64,000 nt of DNA, from the NCBI GenBank assembly GCA_013399695.1, contig VXAU01003513.1:186001-250000 (forward strand), in the 5' to 3' direction. The notes under the pieces were generated by a model, which was given only the letters and a program-made list of their open reading frames with translations, was not told where the DNA came from and searched no databases. Shown piece by piece: positions 57,487 to 64,000 of this stretch. Numbering within the stretch: the first letter of the stretch is position 1; each line of letters opens with the position of its first letter. Source of the stretch: Formicarius rufipectus. Its lineage: Eukaryota; Chordata; Aves; Passeriformes; Formicariidae. Made by a program: the position numbers and the translations under genes.

Positions 57487-60249
57487 GGGGCAAGTTAATC
57501 CCACAATGTGATACCTATTCACAGTAATTTCCAGCACAGGGATGTCATGCTAGTGGAATTTCCAGCAAATATCCAGGTCCCAATTAAAATAAAAAGGAAA
57601 GGGAGGCAAGGAAATATACAGCATGTCAAATAAACCATATTCAAAGAGTAATACGAAAATAAATGGTGTGCAGCAGAGCTCGGAGTTCTCTTTTCAGAAG
57701 TCTGTATCCCTCAGTGTGTTTCGTTATAACAGAGTTTTACAGATGAGGAAGAGATCAATGTTTCAAAACTATTACTAATTTTAAATGATCCAGCTTTTGA
57801 ATGTCTCACTCTGAAACATATTGTGCCATAACCCAGTTACCAGAAGTGCAAGTAGTAATACGTTCTGCTGACTTTAAGAGGAATTGTGGATGGTCATCAG
57901 CTCTGTAAAATTAGTACTGATGACTGCATCATCTTATCTAATGCTAAACAAGTGGAACTAAAAATCCCAAACAAATCTGATTTTAGTCAGCTTTTACAGA
58001 GTAAATCCTGCAGTATCACAGTGTTTTTAAACTGGGCATCTGAAATCCCAAAAACTATAAGGATCTACTTCTTAGGCACAACTATAATCACCTACATATA
58101 TAATGTATAATATTGGACAAAAATAACATCATTGCAAGTACTACAAGACAATATTGGACACCATATCTAGATCTCTTGGATGAAACACTGGCTATTTTGT
58201 GAGTGATTCTACTATACTCAGATATATTTTGTTCTAGTGGCCAATAATGCTAATTTCATTCTAAATCATATGATGATTCATTCTCACCACAATTCATCTT
58301 AATTGATTTTAGGTACTTAAATCGAATGACTAAGAGCCAGGATGACCTTTTCAGAGAGAGTACTTGTGGATTCATCTGAGATTAGAATTAGTTTCAAAAG
58401 TGCACTGAACTGCCAAAGGGCTCATGGTCCCAGCCTGGTAAAATTCCCGCAGTCCTCTGTCACTGGGTGCAGTGAGTCCAAGCCTTACAACAGACAGATT
58501 TCTGGATCTTGGTCTCTGCTATAATCTTGCAGTGGTACCTCCACAGAAAGTACCAAAGAAATAAATAGCATTACAAAATGCGCTTCTTTGGAATTGTTAG
58601 CTATCATGACTAGATCCTAAAGTTTAAGCAAAAACATCTTTACAGAATTTAGGGAGTACATCTTAAGATTTCAACATTTTGCAGTGAATTCTGGAGCAGT
58701 CAAAGACTTGAGTGCTGACTGCAAGAAGAAAGGATTGCTTGAAAAGGTCTTCAAGGGTCTGAACAAAAATGTTAGTCTTTTAAGAAAAATGTAAAGACTT
58801 TATGGGTATTTATTTCTGAGGCTTTTGCTTTTATCTACACTCCTCCACAAGTTTTGTAGAGAATGTCCCTTAATAATTAGTATTTAGAAGAAATCCTCCA
58901 TGGGAGAAATGCATACCCATATATTCAAGATTTTCCATGCAAAAAGGAGTATTATAAAAAGTGAAAAGATAGCAAAAGCAACTCTATAATTTATGATTTG
59001 TGACTCAGGTTAACACATAATTTCTGATATTCTGCTCTGTGAATAGTGTCCTTAGAACTCCTGCTATTCCTAGTCTCAAAAAGCCTGTAATAACAATCTA
59101 CTGGTCATATTTTATAAATGAGCTTCAACATTTCTTTGCTCTGGGAGACAGTTTTAAAGGGACAAGTATTTTTCCCATTTCTGTCCACAAATGCAGAATA
59201 TGAGAGTGTTTCTTTTAAGCAAACATCATTATGGTATGCACTGTCCACCATGTTTTGCTGCCATTCTGAAGTTAATAGTCTGGAAGGAAATATTTCTTCA
59301 TGCAGTGGTACTACAATAGCATTTAGTAATGTCAGAATGCTAATTTCAGTAAATGTTTTATGTATCACATTACTAACATGTCCAATATTTAATAAATTAT
59401 TGATAAATATATATTTCTAGCCCATCTTTCTAGTGTAAACTGGAGAGGGCAAAGCCCAAGCACAGTCATTCAGAGATTGTGATGCTGAAAAAAATTAAAA
59501 CCAGGTTAGAACTTCAAGGGTGACATTGCTCCCTATTATTGATTCTGAATACACTACACATGTACACCCCAAATACAACACTAATTCCCACTCAGGCAAA
59601 TACAGTTTGGTTTCTGTCCACTCTAGATTTTTAGCTTCTCCCTAGCACTTAAATTACATCAGAAAGGATAACTTTGCTGAAGGAAAACAGGAATTTGGTA
59701 CCCTTCCCCAATTCAGACCTTTACGTAGCCTCTGCAATTAAAGTTTAGCCATCCCTTGTGGATGTACCCAAACACATGCCAGATAAACCATATGCTTTAA
59801 TTAAAACGCATCTTCCCTCTTGATCCTGTATGTGAATAACAGAAATCAAAAAAGGGCATAGAAAATATATCACACTGCCTTACTGAGTCCCTTAACTCTA
59901 CCTTTTCCAGTTAAGACTTTTCTCTGTCTTTGAGAGAAGAGCAAGACCAAATTTCTGCCTGACCAAATGTAAAATGATCAGAGTTGTACATATGTTAGGT
60001 GGGAGGACAACATCGCATCAGATGGCTCATCTGTTAAATTCCAAAAAGAATGAGTTAGGGGGGAAAGGAAAAGAAAGATATACTATCACACATATATTAT
60101 CCTAAGAATGGACACATTCTCCATCAATTGGGAGTAAGTGCTTTCACAGCATCTACAGGTCAAAATACATACAATGACACTTCAGTCTGCTGTCTATCCC
60201 AGAGAAAAGGAGAAACAGATAAGGCTGAAGAAGAAGGCAGAGTGAATGA

Positions 60250-60283
60250 GTTAATTAATTAATTGATTGATTGATTAGTTAAT
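60250..60283 (+). repeat. TTAA/TTGA tetranucleotide microsatellite
   Basis: Three TTAA-type units then three TTGA units, a short compound repeat. Confidence 0.9.
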
Positions 60284-63200
60284 GTAGATTTTGAATAATC
60301 TGAATTATTAGAAAGAAGTCTCTCCTTCCATGGTGTGAGACAATCTCTGAGTTGTCTTACATTTCACAGCGCACTATGGAAGATGAGAAGGAATACTAGA
60401 AAAGATGTGTGCTGTGGATCAGGAAGGACAAATTCATTCATGCTGCTTAGTGCTTCAGCTCCAAAACAGTGGATTCACCTCTGCAAATAATCAAAGTCTG
60501 TAATATAAGCTTCTGATGCTGAAACAGCTTCTGAACAACTATTGATACTGAAAGGTGACATTAGAAAGTCACATAGAAAATTCCTGATGTTCAACAGAAC
60601 ATGAAGACTTACACTGTATCATGATAAAATTGTGACCATGACCTACCCTATCACTGCTGTGCAGCTGAGAGAAACTGGAATAGACTGGTGTCTGCTGAAC
60701 TTCATCTTACATGTCCTGGCAGAGAATATGACAGTGGGGTAGAGACTGAGCCTTACAGGTACTACAAAAGTGAAAATGTCTTAACTTTTAATTCATAGGG
60801 TGCACATATACCCCTTAAATACACCAGTGGACTAGTTCCTAAAGGCAGAATGCAAGGCTTTGCTATTTGCATTATCTAGAAAGAGTAGACTGGGAGGAGA
60901 TTAGAATTCTTGCTTGGAGAAACTGGAGACCAAAGTGGTTATCCAATTAACTTGTAAGTGCAAAGTATCATAAGGGAAAATGGTGGAAGAGAACAAGATT
61001 TTATGTTCTCTTTCCATGTTAATCTATAGTAAGAGAACAGACAAGATAAAATGAATTTACTTGTAAATAGGGATTATTCCGGAATCCTTAATCCTTGTTC
61101 CATATCTGTAAGTGATTTTAAGTGGAATTAGATAACAAAGTGCTCTTAAGTATTTTCAGAATTCTGAGACTACTAGAGGTTTTGAAATTCGAGATCAGAT
61201 CCATTCCTAGGGGGAAAAAAAAAAATCCAGATCTGATTTTGTGACACAAAGAATTCAGAAGCGGATGTGGGATACACTTTGTCCCCATCTAAGTTGCTGA
61301 CTTCACTTTGGTCTGGTGGTCATCTTAAACAAGCAATTTGCCTTACTGTCCTTCATTTTTCTATCACCCTCTACCTCTTAATCTCATGGAAAAAAGCTCC
61401 AATCACCCACCACTTTCTTAATGGTCAGAGGAGTAATGACATGGTCAGGAAAACGAAAGTGTAAATTCAGATCACCAGTTTTCATATTCTATTCTCAAAA
61501 CCACTTAATATCTTTCTGCCCCAAGCCATAACTATAATGTGGGTATGGCTATCCCTAAAAGACTGCTTACTCAGGTTCAAGTGCAAGCTTATTTTGCTTT
61601 CTGATCCAAGTGGTACCTGATGCTATGTACTTCAGTTACTCCACGGTGTTCACATGTTCTCTAAATTTGGAAGAACTGAGGAGATAACCTACTGAGATTT
61701 TCTCTTGTTATTTATACCAAATTTCTGTAGATGAATGGGGTTTTTTTCCTTGCTAAAGTATTTGCTGTGCAGGTCGGGGGAGGAAGGTATGTTGGCTTTT
61801 TGCTTGGTCAGTTTATTTTTTGCTTTTTCCCAACCTGTGCTCAAAGAGAGACAAGCAGTCAGTGCCATTTCCCTGATTACTAGCAAGAGATGAGCATTCT
61901 GTACAGCACGGGGTCAATTGCAAATGCACACAGAACATTTCAGTTGTGGTTGCAGCCTGATTTTCAGTTCCCTTCTAGTGTGACTTTAGGCTCAGTTCAG
62001 CCATTTGTACTGATCTGACAAATTCATACCCACGTAAGAATGCTCTGTCACACTAGTGCTGGCAATGTGCTGCTCAGAAGTCATAAACGCTACTGAACTC
62101 TAACACTGCAGAAACGCATAACTTGTCACTGCCACCTTTCCCTGCGGGGATAACTCGAGCTGGATTTATTTGGTCATAGTGTATCAAACACTTGGTTTTT
62201 ATTACAGCTGCCACAGGCTGACTTGAAGGAAGCAAATGATAGGAGTGTATACAAGAGCTTAGGAAATGGATCAGGATCCTCAGTTGTTGGAAAGTCTTTT
62301 AAGATGTAACACTGCCACCCTACCTGCACAGAGGAAGAGACTGTCCAGGGCAGAATGACTGCTGTTGCCTATCAGAGGGATGACAGCCCAGGTTACTGTG
62401 TGTTATATGCCTTTCATGAAATACATAATACTGTTACAATGTCCTTTCCTAGCAGCTTAACAGATTCAGTTCACTAAGCTGGATCTTCTACAACTGTGTC
62501 TGTAGAACAGACCACAAAAATATTAATGCCTTCTACTTCAACTCTAATACACAGTCACCACGTTTATGTTTCATGGGACCCACTTGTGTGCTGCCACAAG
62601 AACTTGCTGAAATATTCTGCATGCTTCTGTTATTACAACTAAGAGACTAAATATGTTGTTGCCTTCAAAGTGAGTACACCTTAATAACACATTGGTCAGA
62701 ACATTTATGCTCAGACTTCTGTACATGGTGTGGGATTAATCTGGCTTCATTTTGTCAAAATTAAAATTGGGCATATGGTCAGATCTTATCATCTATGCTC
62801 CTTCTGTACTCTGTAGTGAGAGACGGATCTGAAGAATTCGACTTATCCACTTAACCTTAAACAAAGTGCCTTCTGCAGATGCTTTTCTCTCTCTATGCAA
62901 CTTCCATTTAAACTCCATCAAGAGTCAGATGAGAACAGAAACATCAGCTGTGTATGGTATAATGGCAGCTGCAACTGAGATTTGTAAAGCCATTTTTATG
63001 TATTATGGCTCCTCATCTTTTTTGTCTAAATTGATATTACAAGGTTCAAATTCTGTTTATCTATTGTCTTTTTCAGCAGTCTAAAAGTACATGATGGCCA
63101 CTACTGAGCAAGGCAAATAACTTTTAGCACACAAAGGGTCCTATGAAGCAAAATATATAAGTATGCCCATAAATCTTTTGCCTGTGTCACAAAGGCAGGC

Positions 63201-64000
63201 CCTGCAAACAAAGAATCAATCAGGAGATCAAAGTATTTTTTCTTGAGTTGCCAAAGAGTAATAAATCCCTGAGATTTCCTTCTAATTTGTTTTGCATCTT
63301 TTATGTGAGATTGCTAAAAAGTCATTCAAAGCCTAATAAAATCTTGGTTCATTAGATGATGCTGAGACCACTGTTCTGCAGATGTAGTGTTCTCTTCACA
63401 GAAATTATTATTCTTTGGTGTGGTCATGTGGTTTTTACACTTGACGGTTATTCAGTGGCCAAGAGGGATCGGGAGAAATGGTCAGAAATACATTCATCAG
63501 CCTAATGTGTTAGGTTGAGGTAGCTCAGCAGTAATGGTATGGAGACCATACAGATTAAACTTCTAACTGGTTTGGCAGCTATGTACCCTGTGAATGAAAA
63601 ATTTAAAGTATTAAACTTCAGCCAATAGTTTTCTTTTATATATTTCTCTTTTAATATCTGACAGAGCTTTTCCCCAGGCATGACAACAGCTAGCCAGGCA
63701 CGAGAAGGCTTAATAAACTCAGAGACAGAATAAGCTGAGAAAAGGCTGTGTGGAAGTCTTCAGTGTGAAGTCTGTTCCCTATGGTAGAATTGACTGTAAA
63801 ACAAAAATATGCAATTTTAGAACACTGTTGCCTCATTTTAACTGAGGATGATAAACCTTTATAGTCTCTTCTGAAAAGGATGAATTTATAAACAGCTTGA
63901 TCTTAAACGAGTCAACATGACCTTTCCCAGACATACCCCAAAGTAAATATTTACTGAGCTTTATTTCATAGGCATTAATTCATTGGTAATACAAAAAGCT

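Larger units (their letters stand above)
54027..64000 (-). other. PTPRO: Intron 1 (3' part)
   Basis: Nearly 10 kb from the acceptor of exon 2 to the window end. I found no exon with a signal peptide and no CpG-rich promoter, so exon 1 lies further upstream. Contents are an LTR-like block with a sequence gap (55500-55957), an A15 run (57472-57486) and a TTAA/TTGA microsatellite (60250-60283). Confidence 0.85.

Noticed and set aside
54027..64000. Exon 1 of PTPRO (signal peptide) within the window
   Set aside because: No minus-strand open frame here has a hydrophobic signal sequence with a donor in the right phase, and there is no CpG-rich promoter. It must lie beyond 64000.
1..64000. CRISPR arrays, operons, tRNA or rRNA genes, toxin or defence systems
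   Set aside because: No regularly spaced direct repeats, no clover-leaf or rRNA motifs seen, and the whole window is accounted for as a vertebrate gene with introns.

Overview
The window is vertebrate nuclear DNA and contains most of one gene on the minus strand. Twenty coding exons with GT-AG junctions join into one open frame of 2,928 nt (976 codons). The encoded protein is recognisably PTPRO (receptor-type tyrosine-protein phosphatase O; GLEPP1 in kidney podocytes, CRYP-2 in chick). I judge the host to be a bird. The CR1 LINE fragments have avian-style 3' tails, the introns are compact (0.5-9.5 kb), there are no Alu or L1 elements, and one LTR-like block begins with the TGTCCTGG seen in many avian ERV LTRs. 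The species cannot be read from the sequence.

Layout, in transcript order (high to low coordinates). 64000-54027 is intron 1; the signal-peptide exon and main promoter lie beyond the window. Exon numbers below assume that a single exon precedes the first one seen. Exons 2-6 (54026-38281) encode the N-terminal FNIII-like ectodomain and a long acidic linker (exon 5, 447 nt). Exons 7-14 (35630-13925) are four exon pairs, each probably one FNIII domain and each starting and ending in phase 1. Exon 15 (12457-12337) is the transmembrane helix. Exons 16-18 (10472-3582) are small phase-2 juxtamembrane cassettes, including an 84-nt hydrophobic one known to be alternatively spliced in mammals. Exons 19-21 (2032-216) lead into the catalytic PTP domain as far as the conserved NANYIP motif. 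The catalytic HCSAGVGRTG loop and the stop codon lie beyond position 1.

The introns hold three CR1 fragments, a GC-rich and CpG-rich LINE 3' end that looks RTE-like (about 42955-43406), an LTR-like block interrupted by a 14-N gap (55500 onward) and many simple repeats. I found no second protein-coding gene, RNA gene, CRISPR array or bacterial-type system, and no novel molecular system. The best leads are the apparently young RTE-like insertion, the juxtamembrane splicing cassettes, and the antisense LTR in intron 1.
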